Source: Streptomyces chartreusis NRRL 3882 (GTDB lineage Bacteria; Actinomycetota; Actinomycetes; Streptomycetales; Streptomycetaceae). From it: 64,000 bases of DNA. Each line of letters opens with the position of its first letter. Position 1 is the stretch's first letter. The position numbers were made by a program, and so were the translations under genes. Positions 1 through 7,282 of the stretch are shown here, piece by piece. The notes under the pieces were generated by a model. That model worked only from the letters and a program-made list of their open reading frames with translations. It had not been told where the DNA came from and did no database searches. The DNA is taken from positions 4,882,001 to 4,946,000 of the forward strand of contig NZ_LT963352.1 of NCBI RefSeq assembly GCF_900236475.1, written 5' to 3'.

Positions 1-272
1 TAGGCGGCGGTGGTGTTTGGGTCGCGTGCGCGGGCTGCCCCAGCTGCCGGCAGTCGTGCCGCTGGGGCGGCACGGGTGGGCGCAGCGGCACCCCGTTCCG
101 CCGGGCTGCGGACCCGCCCGGCACCGGGCACGGACGCCGGGCGCCCGGCCTGTCACAGATGATCGACAAACCCGTGGACCAGACCCACGCGGAGTTACCC
201 TCACGCAAGGACGGCCGCTCGGTCGTCGAACGCCGGACCGCCGTCCAACCGCCTAGGTGAGGGAAACACCGC
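1..272. other. Non-coding lead-in to the LmeA-like gene
   Basis: I see no convincing gene here: open frames have poor codon bias and no family resemblance. A -10-like TACCCT lies at 196-201, which would start a transcript near 208, about 65 bases before the ATG at 273. The sequence just before that ATG, GTGAGGGAAACACC, holds a plausible ribosome binding site. Confidence 0.4.
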
Positions 273-1013
273 ATGCGCGCACTGCGAATACTGCTGATCT
301 TCGTCGTGATCCTGGGCGGACTCTTCGTGATCGCCGACCGCGTCGCCGTGCACTTCGCCGAGGGCGAGGCCGCCGACCGCCTGAAGACCACCGAGAACCT
401 CTCCGCCACCCCGGACGTGTCCATCAAGGGCTTCCCGTTCCTCACCCAGGTCGTCGGCGGCTCCCTGGACGACATCGAGGTCGGCATCACCGACTACGAG
501 GCCGCCGCGGGCAACGGCGCCGAGAAGATCCGTATCGACGACCTCCGGGCCGACATGCGGGGCGTCGAGTTCTCCGGCGACTACAGCTCCGCCACCGCCA
601 CCAGCGCCACCGGCACCGCGACCATCGCCTACGACGAGCTGCTGAAGACGGCGAAGTCCGAGCCCACCCAGGTCGCCCCGGGCGTCACCGCCCACGTCGT
701 CGGCCTCTCCGACGGCGGCAACGGCAAGATCAAGGTCACCGTCGAGGCCACCGTCCTCGGCACCAAGCTGCCCGAACCGGTCTCCGTGCTCAGCTCGGTG
801 ACGGTGATCGACGGCGACACCGTCCGGGTGAAGGCCGACGGCCTGCCCAAGTTCGGCGGTGTCGAGATCGCCGAGTCCCGGGTCCGGGCCATCACCGACT
901 TCCAGCAGAAGATCGACGGCCTGCCGGGCGGCATCCAGCTGGACAAGGTCCAGGCCGCGCCCGACGGCGTCGAGATCACGGTGAAGGGTTCCAACGTCCG
1001 CCTGGCCGGGTAG
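273..1013 (+). CDS. LmeA-like (DUF2993) phospholipid-binding membrane-anchored protein
   Basis: The 246-residue protein begins with one hydrophobic segment (about residues 4-25, ALRILLIFVVILGGLFVIAD) that should anchor it or direct export. An alternating beta-rich body follows, typical of the DUF2993 family. In mycobacteria the family member LmeA is a periplasmic phospholipid-binding protein needed for lipomannan elongation; a similar envelope lipid role here is inference. The start at 273 follows a GAGGG ribosome binding site and gives a clean signal/anchor. The gene stands alone, ahead of the sulfurtransferase leader. The family call is fairly firm; the substrate is unknown. Confidence 0.75.
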   Translation: MRALRILLIFVVILGGLFVIADRVAVHFAEGEAADRLKTTENLSATPDVSIKGFPFLTQVVGGSLDDIEVGITDYEAAAGNGAEKIRIDDLRADMRGVEFSGDYSSATATSATGTATIAYDELLKTAKSEPTQVAPGVTAHVVGLSDGGNGKIKVTVEATVLGTKLPEPVSVLSSVTVIDGDTVRVKADGLPKFGGVEIAESRVRAITDFQQKIDGLPGGIQLDKVQAAPDGVEITVKGSNVRLAG

Positions 1014-1027
1014 GAAGGCGCAGACGG

Positions 1028-1048
1028 ACCGGACCTGCGGTGTCCGGT
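1028..1048 (+). terminator. Weak hairpin after the LmeA-like gene
   Basis: ACCGGAC at 1028-1034 can pair with GTCCGGT at 1042-1048 around a 7-base loop, 14 bases after the stop codon at 1013. There is no T-run, as is usual for GC-rich actinobacterial terminators. The stem is short, so the call is tentative. Confidence 0.35.
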
Positions 1049-1178
1049 GGGCGAGACGGTGCTGTCCGCAGCTCAGATGTGATGGCGGATACATGCGACC
1101 GCGATCCTGGTCCCGCACGGGCGCGAACCCCTTCGGTCCCACATGGCGGATTATCTCGTCTCAGCATGCGACACACCG

Positions 1179-1208
1179 GTGACATGCGTGCCCGACCGTC
1201 CCTACGAT
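1179..1208 (+). promoter_or_regulatory. Promoter of the leaderless cysteine leader peptide / cysA transcript
   Basis: A -35-like GTGACA (1179-1184) and a -10 TACGAT (1203-1208) are separated by 18 bases. Transcription would begin at about 1215-1216, exactly at the ATG of the leader peptide, so the mRNA would be leaderless. No ribosome binding site precedes that ATG, which agrees with this. Confidence 0.6.
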
Positions 1209-1215
1209 CGACAGC

Positions 1216-1296
1216 ATGAAGCGACAGGCGGATCTCACGAAGCGGCGGGCAGTAGACCTGTGCCGCGTCGCCGCCATGCTCTGTCGCACCTTCTGA
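1216..1296 (+). CDS. Cysteine-containing leader peptide upstream of the sulfurtransferase
   Basis: A 26-codon open frame, ATG 1216 to TGA 1294-1296, encodes a basic peptide whose second half reads RRAVDLCRVAAMLCR and contains two cysteines. It sits 138 bases before cysA and begins where transcription is predicted to begin. Short Cys-bearing leader peptides ahead of sulfur genes are known in actinobacteria, and in mycobacteria leaderless poly-Cys reading frames act as cysteine-responsive attenuators. By analogy, ribosome stalling at the TGC and TGT codons when Cys-tRNA is scarce could raise expression of cysA-sseC. Only two, non-adjacent Cys codons are present, so the response may differ. The peptide is too short to be an enzyme. 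Confidence 0.65.
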   Translation: MKRQADLTKRRAVDLCRVAAMLCRTF

Positions 1297-1434
1297 GCGA
1301 CCGCGCCGGCCCATGCGCCGACGCGCGCATCCCCGCCGCCCTGCACCAAGGGCACCTGTGCGCCGCCCTCGTCATGGGCGCGCGCCCCGCAGACCTCGCA
1401 CGCCCCGCCGCAACTGCCCCGGAGGAGAAAGAGC

Positions 1435-2280
1435 ATGAGCCGCAGCGACGTCCTGGTCGACGCCGACTGGCTCCAGGAGCACCTGGACGACCCGACCATC
1501 GCCATCGTCGAGGTGGACGAGGACACGTCCGCCTACGAGAAGAACCACATCAAGAACGCCATCCGGATCGACTGGACCAAGGACCTCCAGGACCCGGTCC
1601 GCCGTGACTTCGTCGACCAGGAGGGCTTCGAGAAGCTCCTGTCGGAGAAGGGCATCGGCAACGACCACACCGTGGTCCTCTACGGCGGCAACAACAACTG
1701 GTTCGCCTCGTACGCGTACTGGTACTTCAAGCTGTACGGCCACGAGAACGTCAAGCTCCTCGACGGCGGCCGCAAGAAGTGGGAGCTCGACGCCCGCGAG
1801 CTGGTCGCCGGCGACGACGTGCCGGAGCGCCCGAAGACCGACTACAAGGCCAAGCCGCAGGACACGTCGATCCGTGCCTTCCGCGACGACGTGGTGGCGG
1901 CCATCGGCTCGCAGAACCTCGTCGACGTGCGCTCGCCCGACGAGTTCTCCGGCAAGCTGCTCGCCCCGGCCCACCTGCCGCAGGAGCAGTCCCAGCGCCC
2001 CGGCCACGTGCCGAGCGCCCGCAACATCCCGTGGTCCAAGAACGCCAACGACGACGGCACCTTCAAGTCGGACGAGGAGCTCAAGGAGCTCTACGCCGCG
2101 GAGAGCGTCGACCTGGCCAAGGACACCATCGCCTACTGCCGCATCGGTGAGCGCTCCGCGCTGACCTGGTTCGTGCTGCACGAGCTGCTCGGCGTGGAGA
2201 ACGTCAAGAACTACGACGGCTCCTGGACCGAGTACGGCTCCCTGGTGGGCGTGCCGATCGAGCTCGGCGCCAACAAGTAA
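1435..2280 (+). CDS. cysA: Thiosulfate sulfurtransferase (rhodanese, CysA/SseA type)
   Basis: A 281-residue protein of two rhodanese domains, the first at about 9-130 (inactive) and the second at about 155-275 (catalytic). The active-site loop is YCRIGERS with Cys235, the charge pattern typical of thiosulfate rather than mercaptopyruvate sulfurtransferases. It transfers sulfane sulfur from thiosulfate to cyanide or cellular thiols in the cytoplasm. The start has a strong GGAGGAG ribosome binding site 8 bases upstream. The sseC-type gene follows 40 bases later, the same pairing as CysA2-SseC in mycobacteria, so the two are probably one transcript controlled through the upstream leader peptide. 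The symbol cysA is used in actinobacteria and should not be confused with the sulfate ABC ATPase. Confidence 0.93.
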   Translation: MSRSDVLVDADWLQEHLDDPTIAIVEVDEDTSAYEKNHIKNAIRIDWTKDLQDPVRRDFVDQEGFEKLLSEKGIGNDHTVVLYGGNNNWFASYAYWYFKLYGHENVKLLDGGRKKWELDARELVAGDDVPERPKTDYKAKPQDTSIRAFRDDVVAAIGSQNLVDVRSPDEFSGKLLAPAHLPQEQSQRPGHVPSARNIPWSKNANDDGTFKSDEELKELYAAESVDLAKDTIAYCRIGERSALTWFVLHELLGVENVKNYDGSWTEYGSLVGVPIELGANK

Positions 2281-2320
2281 GCAAACCGACCGACCTTTCA
2301 AGACCTCTCAGGAGTACGAC

Positions 2321-2608
2321 ATGTGTGGAGCGAAGGCCGGCGGCCCGGACGCCTCGACGATCAAGCCCGGTGAGACCACCATCCAGGGTCAGGTGACCAA
2401 GGACGGCGAGCCGGTGACCGGCTACGTCCGTCTGCTGGACTCGACCGGCGAGTTCACGGCCGAGGTGCCGACCTCGGCGACCGGACAGTTCCGCTTCTAC
2501 GCGGCCGAGGGCACCTGGACCGTCCGTGCCCTCGTGCCCGGCGCCACCGCCGACCGCACGGTCGTCGCCCAGAAGGGCGGCCTGGCGGAGGTCGCGATCG
2601 CCGTCTGA
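2321..2608 (+). CDS. sseC: SseC-type DUF1416 small protein
   Basis: A 95-residue soluble protein beginning MCGAKAGG and containing the family hallmark VRLLDSTGEFTAEVPTSATG, followed by a beta-rich carboxypeptidase-regulatory-like fold (about residues 20-90). It matches the DUF1416/SseC proteins encoded next to thiosulfate sulfurtransferase in mycobacteria and Streptomyces. The conserved N-terminal Cys2 could accept sulfur from the rhodanese, but that is inference; no reaction is established to my knowledge. It follows cysA by 40 bases with an AGGAG ribosome binding site, and a strong hairpin closes the unit. Confidence 0.85.
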   Translation: MCGAKAGGPDASTIKPGETTIQGQVTKDGEPVTGYVRLLDSTGEFTAEVPTSATGQFRFYAAEGTWTVRALVPGATADRTVVAQKGGLAEVAIAV

Positions 2609-2623
2609 CGGCGGCAAGGCCAT

Positions 2624-2668
2624 GAAGGGCCGCACCCCACGGGTTGGACGCCTGGGGTGCGGCCCTTC
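2624..2668 (+). terminator. Strong terminator after cysA-sseC
   Basis: A perfect 16-base stem, GAAGGGCCGCACCCCA (2624-2639) with its complement at 2653-2668 around a 13-base loop, 15 bases after the sseC stop. Confidence 0.85.
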
Positions 2669-2694
2669 GGGCTGCCCGGACCTACGCTGGACGT

Positions 2695-2952
2695 ATGTAC
2701 GCACGACGGCGGCATACGTACTTCGCGATGATGGGCCTGTGCATCGGCCTCTTCGTCCTGGCCTGGGGTGTCGTGCGGTTGTGGTCCATCCCTGTGGCCG
2801 TCGGGATGTGCGTGGTGGCCATGGTCATCCCGCCCGTCGCCGCGATGGTCGCGAACCGCCGGGGGCCGGAGGACCGCTGGTGGGACGACCCGTCCGGGGA
2901 TCCCCAGTCCGACGAGTGGTGGGACGAGCTGGACGGCAAGAAGCGGCACTGA
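2695..2952 (+). CDS. DUF3099 small membrane protein
   Basis: An 85-residue protein: basic N terminus (MYARRRHTYFAMM), two hydrophobic stretches at about residues 12-31 and 33-52, then a hydrophilic acidic/Trp-rich tail (RWWDDPSGDPQSDEWWDEL). This is the usual layout of actinobacterial DUF3099 proteins; their function is unknown. I chose ATG 2695 because a -10 TACGCT at 2683-2688 ends 6 bases before it, implying a leaderless mRNA, and because a longer frame from 2644 would run through the terminator hairpin. The VOC gene follows 21 bases later. Confidence 0.75.
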   Translation: MYARRRHTYFAMMGLCIGLFVLAWGVVRLWSIPVAVGMCVVAMVIPPVAAMVANRRGPEDRWWDDPSGDPQSDEWWDELDGKKRH

Positions 2953-2973
2953 ACCGATGAGGGGGGAGCAACC

Positions 2974-3351
2974 GTGCGCCTGACGGCGGCGACTCTGGAC
3001 GCCCCGGACGCCCGTGAGCTGGCCGCCTTCTACCTGCGGCTGCTGCCCGGGTGGCGGGTGTGGCGCGGGGAGGAGTGGCAGGACTGGGTGCACATCCGGC
3101 CGCCGGGCGGCGGCACCGGCCTGTCCTTCCAGACCGAGCCCGCCTACCGGCCGCCCGTCTGGCCGAGTACGCCGGACCGGCAGCAGATGATGATCCACCT
3201 CGACATCGAGGTCGACGACCTGGAAGAGGAGACCGCGCGGGCCCTGGCCGAGGGCGCGCGGCTCGCCGCGTACCAGCCGCAGGACGGCGTCCGGGTGCTC
3301 CTGGACCCGGCGGGCCACCCGTTCTGCCTCCACACGGAGGCGGCTCAGTAG
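2974..3351 (+). CDS. VOC-superfamily (glyoxalase-like) protein
   Basis: A 125-residue single-domain protein with the paired beta-alpha-beta-beta-beta modules of the vicinal oxygen chelate superfamily. It opens with LDAPDARELAAFY and ends with the family-typical VLLDPAGHPFCL. Members range from glyoxalases to resistance proteins, and this subgroup has no assigned substrate. The GTG start at 2974 follows a GGGGGGAGC ribosome binding site. The 3' end overlaps the convergent DsrE gene by 7 bases. A second, paralogous VOC gene lies at 19717-20085. Confidence 0.8.
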   Translation: MRLTAATLDAPDARELAAFYLRLLPGWRVWRGEEWQDWVHIRPPGGGTGLSFQTEPAYRPPVWPSTPDRQQMMIHLDIEVDDLEEETARALAEGARLAAYQPQDGVRVLLDPAGHPFCLHTEAAQ

Positions 3352-3707
3352 ACGAGCGCCTGGGTCTCGTCCGCCAGCGCCTCCTGCACGAAGACCTGCG
3401 CGCCCGCGATGCGGACGCCTTCGATGACGTCCTTCTCCGTGATGTCGCGGCGGGCCGCGCACTGCGTGCACAGGGTGACGCGGCCGGCTGCCAGGACCGA
3501 GTCGAGCAGGTCGGGGAGCGGGGCCGCGTGCGGCAGCTCGAACTCGGCGGCGCGGCCGGGCAGGGCGAACCAGGCGGATTCGCCGGTCAGCCACAGGGAG
3601 ACGTCGACGCCGCTCGCGACGGCCACCGCCGCCACCGTGAACGCCTGGGAACACCGCTCGGGGGCGTCGGCCCCCGCCGTCACCTTGATCACCAGCTTCT
3701 TCGCCAT
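3345..3707 (-). CDS. DsrE-family sulfur-relay-like protein
   Basis: A 120-residue protein starting MAKKLVIKVTAGADAPERC, with the DsrE/TusD-like flavodoxin-like fold and a CTQC pair (VTLCTQCAARRDI) near residues 80-83. DsrE proteins carry or transfer sulfur or bind small ligands; the Cys pair makes a persulfide role possible. I start at 3707, where the conserved sequence begins. A -10 TACGAT on the minus strand (3715-3720) lies 7 bases upstream, so the mRNA is probably leaderless. It overlaps the VOC gene's end and is divergent from the 32-aa membrane protein. Confidence 0.78.
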   Translation of the reverse strand: MAKKLVIKVTAGADAPERCSQAFTVAAVAVASGVDVSLWLTGESAWFALPGRAAEFELPHAAPLPDLLDSVLAAGRVTLCTQCAARRDITEKDVIEGVRIAGAQVFVQEALADETQALVY

Positions 3708-3791
3708 AGCCGGAATCGTAGTGCCGAAGGCGCCCGCGTAAGCTGGCCCCGGCCCTGTGCACACATCCGCACCCCGCTCAAGGAGCACCCC

Positions 3792-3890
3792 GTGGAGCTT
3801 TTCTTCGAAATCCTGTTGGTCCTGGTCGCCGTCGGCGTCCTCGCCTTCGCCGGACTGACCGTGAAGAAGCTGTACCAGGGCCAGCGCTGA
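3792..3890 (+). CDS. Conserved 32-aa single-pass membrane miniprotein
   Basis: GTG 3792 opens a 32-residue frame beginning MELFFEILLVLVAVGVLAF: one strongly hydrophobic helix (about 3-22) followed by a basic tail, KKLYQGQR. An AAGGAGC ribosome binding site sits 6 bases before the start, and the nitrobindin-like gene follows 20 bases later. Small membrane proteins of this layout are conserved in Streptomyces but have no assigned function. Cotranscription with the next gene is likely from the spacing. A -10-like TAAGCT at 3751-3756 region was not resolved with confidence. Confidence 0.6.
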   Translation: MELFFEILLVLVAVGVLAFAGLTVKKLYQGQR

Positions 3891-3910
3891 CCCCCGTCTA
3901 GGAACTTCCG

Positions 3911-4486
3911 ATGATCGAGATCCCGTCCGACCTCCACAAAGACCTCGTCCCGCTCGCCTTCCTGCTCGGCAACTGGGCCGGTGCCGGTGTGCACGACTTC
4001 CCCGGCTCCGAGAAGTGCAACTTCGGGCAGGAGGTCGCCTTCACCCACGACGGCCGGGACTTCCTTGAGTACCGCTCCCACAGCTGGGTGCTGGACAAGG
4101 ACGGCAACAAGGTCCGGCCGCTGGAGTCCGAGCACGGCTTCTGGCGGATCGACGCCGAGCGCAAGGTCGAGGTGACGATGACCCGCGACGACGGCGTCAT
4201 CGAGATCTGGTACGGCGAGCTGGCCGACAAGAAGCCGCAGATCGACCTCGTGACGGACGCGGTGGCCCGCACCGCCGCCTCCCAGCCGTACACCGGCGGC
4301 AAGCGGCTCTACGGCTACGTCAAGAGCGACCTGATGTGGGTCGGCGAGAAGCAGACCCCCGAGGTGGAGCTGCGCCCCTACATGTCGGCCCACCTGAAGA
4401 AGGTCGTCACCCCGGAGGAGGTCGAGCGCTGGGCCAAGGCCCTGCCCGACGACATGCCCGACGACGGCATCGCCTTCTTCAAGTAG
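3911..4486 (+). CDS. Nitrobindin-like heme-binding beta-barrel protein (DUF1794)
   Basis: A 191-residue protein with the nitrobindin/THAP4 signature LLGNWAGAGV near residues 18-27 (GxWxGxG), a 10-strand beta-barrel pattern and a C-terminal His (SAHLKKVVTP) in the region where family members hold the heme iron. Family proteins bind ferric heme and can isomerise peroxynitrite to nitrate; that activity is inferred. It is cytoplasmic. It follows the 32-aa membrane protein by 20 bases and precedes nur by 16 bases. Bacterial entries of this family were formerly called FABP-like. Confidence 0.85.
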   Translation: MIEIPSDLHKDLVPLAFLLGNWAGAGVHDFPGSEKCNFGQEVAFTHDGRDFLEYRSHSWVLDKDGNKVRPLESEHGFWRIDAERKVEVTMTRDDGVIEIWYGELADKKPQIDLVTDAVARTAASQPYTGGKRLYGYVKSDLMWVGEKQTPEVELRPYMSAHLKKVVTPEEVERWAKALPDDMPDDGIAFFK

Positions 4487-4502
4487 TTCTAGACTGGCCG
4501 GT

Positions 4503-4940
4503 GTGGTGAGCACCGACTGGAAGAGCGATCTGCGGCAGCGCGGCTACCGGCTGACCCCGCAGCGGCAACTCGTGCTCGAAGCCGTGGACACCCTGGAGCA
4601 CGCGACCCCCGACGACATCCTCGTGGAAGTGAGGAAGACGGCGTCGGGGGTCAACATTTCCACGGTCTACCGGACGCTGGAGCTGCTGGAGGAGCTCGGC
4701 CTGGTCAGCCACGCCCATCTGGGGCACGGAGCGCCGACGTACCACCTCGCGGACCGGCACCACCACCTCCACCTGGTCTGCCGTGACTGCCAGAACGTGA
4801 TCGAGGCGGACGTGTCCGTGGCGGCCGAGTTCACGGCGAAGCTGCGGCAGACGTTCGGGTTCGACACCGACATGAAGCACTTCGCGATCTTCGGCCGCTG
4901 TGAGGACTGCACCCTCAAGGCTTCAACTACCGAGTCGTAG
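4503..4940 (+). CDS. nur: Nur, nickel-responsive Fur-family repressor
   Basis: A 145-residue Fur-family regulator: winged helix (about 8-80) and metal-binding dimerisation domain (85-140). Residues match those of characterised Streptomyces Nur: His33, His86, His88 and His90 of the nickel site and His70, His72 and His126 of the M site, plus the CxxC pairs Cys93/96 and Cys133/136. Nur with nickel represses nickel uptake genes and the Fe superoxide dismutase gene sodF, and indirectly permits sodN expression. GTG 4503 follows a -10 TAGACT (4490-4495) by 7 bases, implying a leaderless mRNA. ygfZ begins 10 bases after the stop. Confidence 0.93.
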   Translation: MVSTDWKSDLRQRGYRLTPQRQLVLEAVDTLEHATPDDILVEVRKTASGVNISTVYRTLELLEELGLVSHAHLGHGAPTYHLADRHHHLHLVCRDCQNVIEADVSVAAEFTAKLRQTFGFDTDMKHFAIFGRCEDCTLKASTTES

Positions 4941-4950
4941 GCTTACGGAT

Positions 4951-5916
4951 ATGAAGAGCCCCCTGCTGACCCTGCCCGGCGCCGTCCCCGCCGAGGGCGT
5001 GGACGAAGGCGTCGCCGCCCACTACGGCGATCTGTTCCGCGAGCAGCGTGCCCTCGCCGACGGCACCGGTTTCGTGGACCTCTCGCACCGGGGGGTCGTC
5101 ACCGTCACCGGCGAGGACCGGCTCGCCTGGCTGCACCTCCTGCTCACCCAGCACGTCAGCGACCTCCCGGCCGGCCAGGCCACCGAGGCGCTGATCCTCT
5201 CCGCGAACGGCCACATCGAGCACGCCCTCTACCTCGTCGACGACGGCGAGACCGTCTGGGCCCATGTGGAGCCGGGCACCCAGGAGGCGCTGATCGCGTA
5301 CCTGGAGTCCATGAAGTTCTTCTACAAGGTCGAGGTCGCCGACCGCACGGCCGACATCGCGGTCGTGCACCTGCCGGCCGGCTCCATCGCGGAGGTGCCG
5401 CAGGGCGTCGTCGTACGGGAGACGCCGTACGGCCGGGACCTGTTCCTGCCGCGCGCCGACCTGGAGGCGTATGCCGCGCAGGCCGGGCCGCCCGCCGGGA
5501 TCCTGGCCTACGAGGCGCTGCGCGTCGAGCAGCACCGGCCCCGGCTCGGCTTCGAGACCGACCACCGCACCATCCCGCACGAGCTGGGCTGGATCGGCTC
5601 GGCGGTGCACCTCCAGAAGGGCTGCTACCGGGGCCAGGAGACGGTCGCCCGGGTGCAGAACCTGGGCAAGCCGCCGCGCCGGCTGGTCTTCCTGCACCTG
5701 GACGGCAGCGAGGTCCACCTGCCGGTGGCCGGCACCGAGGTCCGGCTCGCGGACGACGGCCCCGACGGTCGGAAGATCGGCTTCATCACGACCTCCGTAC
5801 GCCACCACGAGCTGGGGCCGGTCGCCCTCGCCCTGGTGAAGCGGAACGTGGCCGTGGACGCGCCGCTGGTGGCCGGGGACACCGCCGCCGCCCAGGAAGT
5901 CGTCGTCGCGCCGTAA
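4951..5916 (+). CDS. ygfZ: YgfZ/GcvT-like folate-binding protein
   Basis: A 321-residue protein of the aminomethyltransferase fold with the diagnostic YgfZ motif KGCYRGQE at about residue 225. YgfZ proteins use tetrahydrofolate and help maintain or repair certain Fe-S enzymes such as MiaB; the conserved Cys in KGCYxGQE is essential in E. coli. ATG 4951 is preceded by a -10 TAGGCT at 4938-4943 that overlaps the nur stop codon, so it may be made both as a leaderless transcript and by read-through from nur. It converges on dtd with a 19-base gap. Confidence 0.88.
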   Translation: MKSPLLTLPGAVPAEGVDEGVAAHYGDLFREQRALADGTGFVDLSHRGVVTVTGEDRLAWLHLLLTQHVSDLPAGQATEALILSANGHIEHALYLVDDGETVWAHVEPGTQEALIAYLESMKFFYKVEVADRTADIAVVHLPAGSIAEVPQGVVVRETPYGRDLFLPRADLEAYAAQAGPPAGILAYEALRVEQHRPRLGFETDHRTIPHELGWIGSAVHLQKGCYRGQETVARVQNLGKPPRRLVFLHLDGSEVHLPVAGTEVRLADDGPDGRKIGFITTSVRHHELGPVALALVKRNVAVDAPLVAGDTAAAQEVVVAP

Positions 5917-5935
5917 AGCTTGTAGACCTTTCGGG

Positions 5936-6361
5936 TCAGATTTCGATCAGCACGGTGAACGGGCCGTCGTTCGTCAGTGATACGCGCATCGCCGCCCCGA
6001 AGCGGCCCGTGGCCACCGTCGCGCCCAGCGAGCGCAGCTGGGCGACCACCTCGTCGACCAGCGGCTCGGCGACATCGCCGGGGGCGGCGGCGTTCCAGGT
6101 GGGGCGGCGGCCCTTGCGGGCATCGCCGTACAGGGTGAACTGGCTGATCACCAGGAGCGGGGCGTCGATGTCGCTGCACGACTTCTCGTCGTGCAGCATG
6201 CGGACCGACCAGAGCTTGCGGGCCAGCTGGGCCGCCTTCTCCTTGGTGTCCTCGTGCGTGACGCCGACGAGGACGCACAGCCCCTCGCCCTCGATCGCCC
6301 CCACGGTCTCGCCGTCCACGACGACGCTCGCGCCGTCCACCCTCTGCACCACTGCTCGCAT
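5936..6361 (-). CDS. dtd: D-aminoacyl-tRNA deacylase
   Basis: A 141-residue DTD enzyme that hydrolyses D-aminoacyl-tRNA, preventing D-amino acids from entering protein. The two active-site signatures are present: SQFTLYGDARKGRRP at about residues 79-93 and NDGPFT near 132. The length is normal for the family. The start at 6361 (MRAVVQRV) is the conserved one; a CATGAT hexamer ends 6 bases upstream on the minus strand, consistent with a leaderless transcript. Confidence 0.93.
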   Translation of the reverse strand: MRAVVQRVDGASVVVDGETVGAIEGEGLCVLVGVTHEDTKEKAAQLARKLWSVRMLHDEKSCSDIDAPLLVISQFTLYGDARKGRRPTWNAAAPGDVAEPLVDEVVAQLRSLGATVATGRFGAAMRVSLTNDGPFTVLIEI

Positions 6362-6573
6362 ACGTCCATCATGCAGGGCGGTGAACATGAGACCGCGGGT
6401 GGTTCGCACATGGCCCGAAAGGGTGGTTTGCTCAGGGCGCCAACGGGCCGCGCACGGCCGTATTTTGCTGCTTAACCGCCCATCTGGGGTCTATCGGGGG
6501 CACTCGTTCCCATAGCGGCCACTTGGGGTGGCACGATGCTTTCACACACCGGTCGAGGGGACGGTTGAGGCAC

Positions 6574-7206
6574 ATGAGCACATCCAGTACCGGACATCCG
6601 CTGGGGGCTGTCTGGTCGAGCCACACGGGGACCGGGGCACCGGAGTACCACCGGCCGCCCACACAGCGCACCGACAGCCCGCCGCTGCCCTCGGACGCTC
6701 CCGAACACGACCTGGTCGCGCTGAGCCTGCCCGAGCTGCGCACGCTGCGCCGCGACGCCCAGCGCGACGAAGCCGACCTCAGTTACGTACGGCGGCTGCT
6801 GCAGGGGCGGATCGACATCCTGCGGGCGGAGCTGACGCGGCGCACCCCGGTGGGCGCGGCCTCCGTGGCCGTACCCGCGGAGGCGTCCGTCGTCGAGCGG
6901 CTCGCGGAGATCCTGCGGGACTCCCCGGCCCGGCACCGTTCCTCCGCCCGTCATCTGACCCTCGGCACGCCGCGGGGCGAGGAGTACCGGCGGCTGGCCG
7001 CGGAGATGCTCGCCGAGGTCGAGCTGTCCGACCTGGACGCCCGGACGGACCTGGAGCTGAACACCGCGATGGGCCGGCTCGTGCGCTACGAGCAGCAGGT
7101 CTCCCGGCGGCGGCAGCGGCTCCAGCGCACCGCCGACGAGTGCAGCGCGGAGATCGCGCGCCGGTACCGCGAGGGGGAGGCCCAGGTCGACGACCTGCTC
7201 GTGTGA
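6574..7206 (+). CDS. rsiG: RsiG, c-di-GMP-dependent anti-sigma factor of WhiG
   Basis: A 210-residue protein of two long helical segments. Each carries the c-di-GMP-binding motif E(x3)S(x2)R(x3)Q(x3)D: EADLSYVRRLLQGRID in the first (about residues 64-79) and EQQVSRRRQRLQRTAD in the second (about 175-190). These are the defining motifs of Streptomyces RsiG, which with a c-di-GMP dimer sequesters the sporulation sigma factor WhiG. Both copies are intact, so the protein should be functional. It is cytoplasmic. I start at ATG 6574, since upstream codons lack coding bias; the first 50 residues are probably disordered. The 212 bases upstream carry its promoter, which I could not define. Confidence 0.92.
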   Translation: MSTSSTGHPLGAVWSSHTGTGAPEYHRPPTQRTDSPPLPSDAPEHDLVALSLPELRTLRRDAQRDEADLSYVRRLLQGRIDILRAELTRRTPVGAASVAVPAEASVVERLAEILRDSPARHRSSARHLTLGTPRGEEYRRLAAEMLAEVELSDLDARTDLELNTAMGRLVRYEQQVSRRRQRLQRTADECSAEIARRYREGEAQVDDLLV

Positions 7207-7247
7207 GGCTCCGCGGGCCCGGGGAGGGCCGGCGGTCGGATATTTAC

Positions 7248-7276
7248 GCGACACCGACCGGCCCTCCGCCTAGCGT
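7248..7276 (+). promoter_or_regulatory. Promoter for the leaderless Eis-like gene
   Basis: GCGACA (7248-7253) and TAGCGT (7271-7276) are 17 bases apart. The -10 ends 6 bases before ATG 7283, and no ribosome binding site is visible. Confidence 0.5.
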
Positions 7277-7282
7277 GAATCC

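Noticed and set aside
17..256. A 79-codon plus-strand frame at the window start
   Set aside because: Pro/Arg-rich composition, no domain and no ribosome binding site; typical spurious frame in GC-rich DNA.
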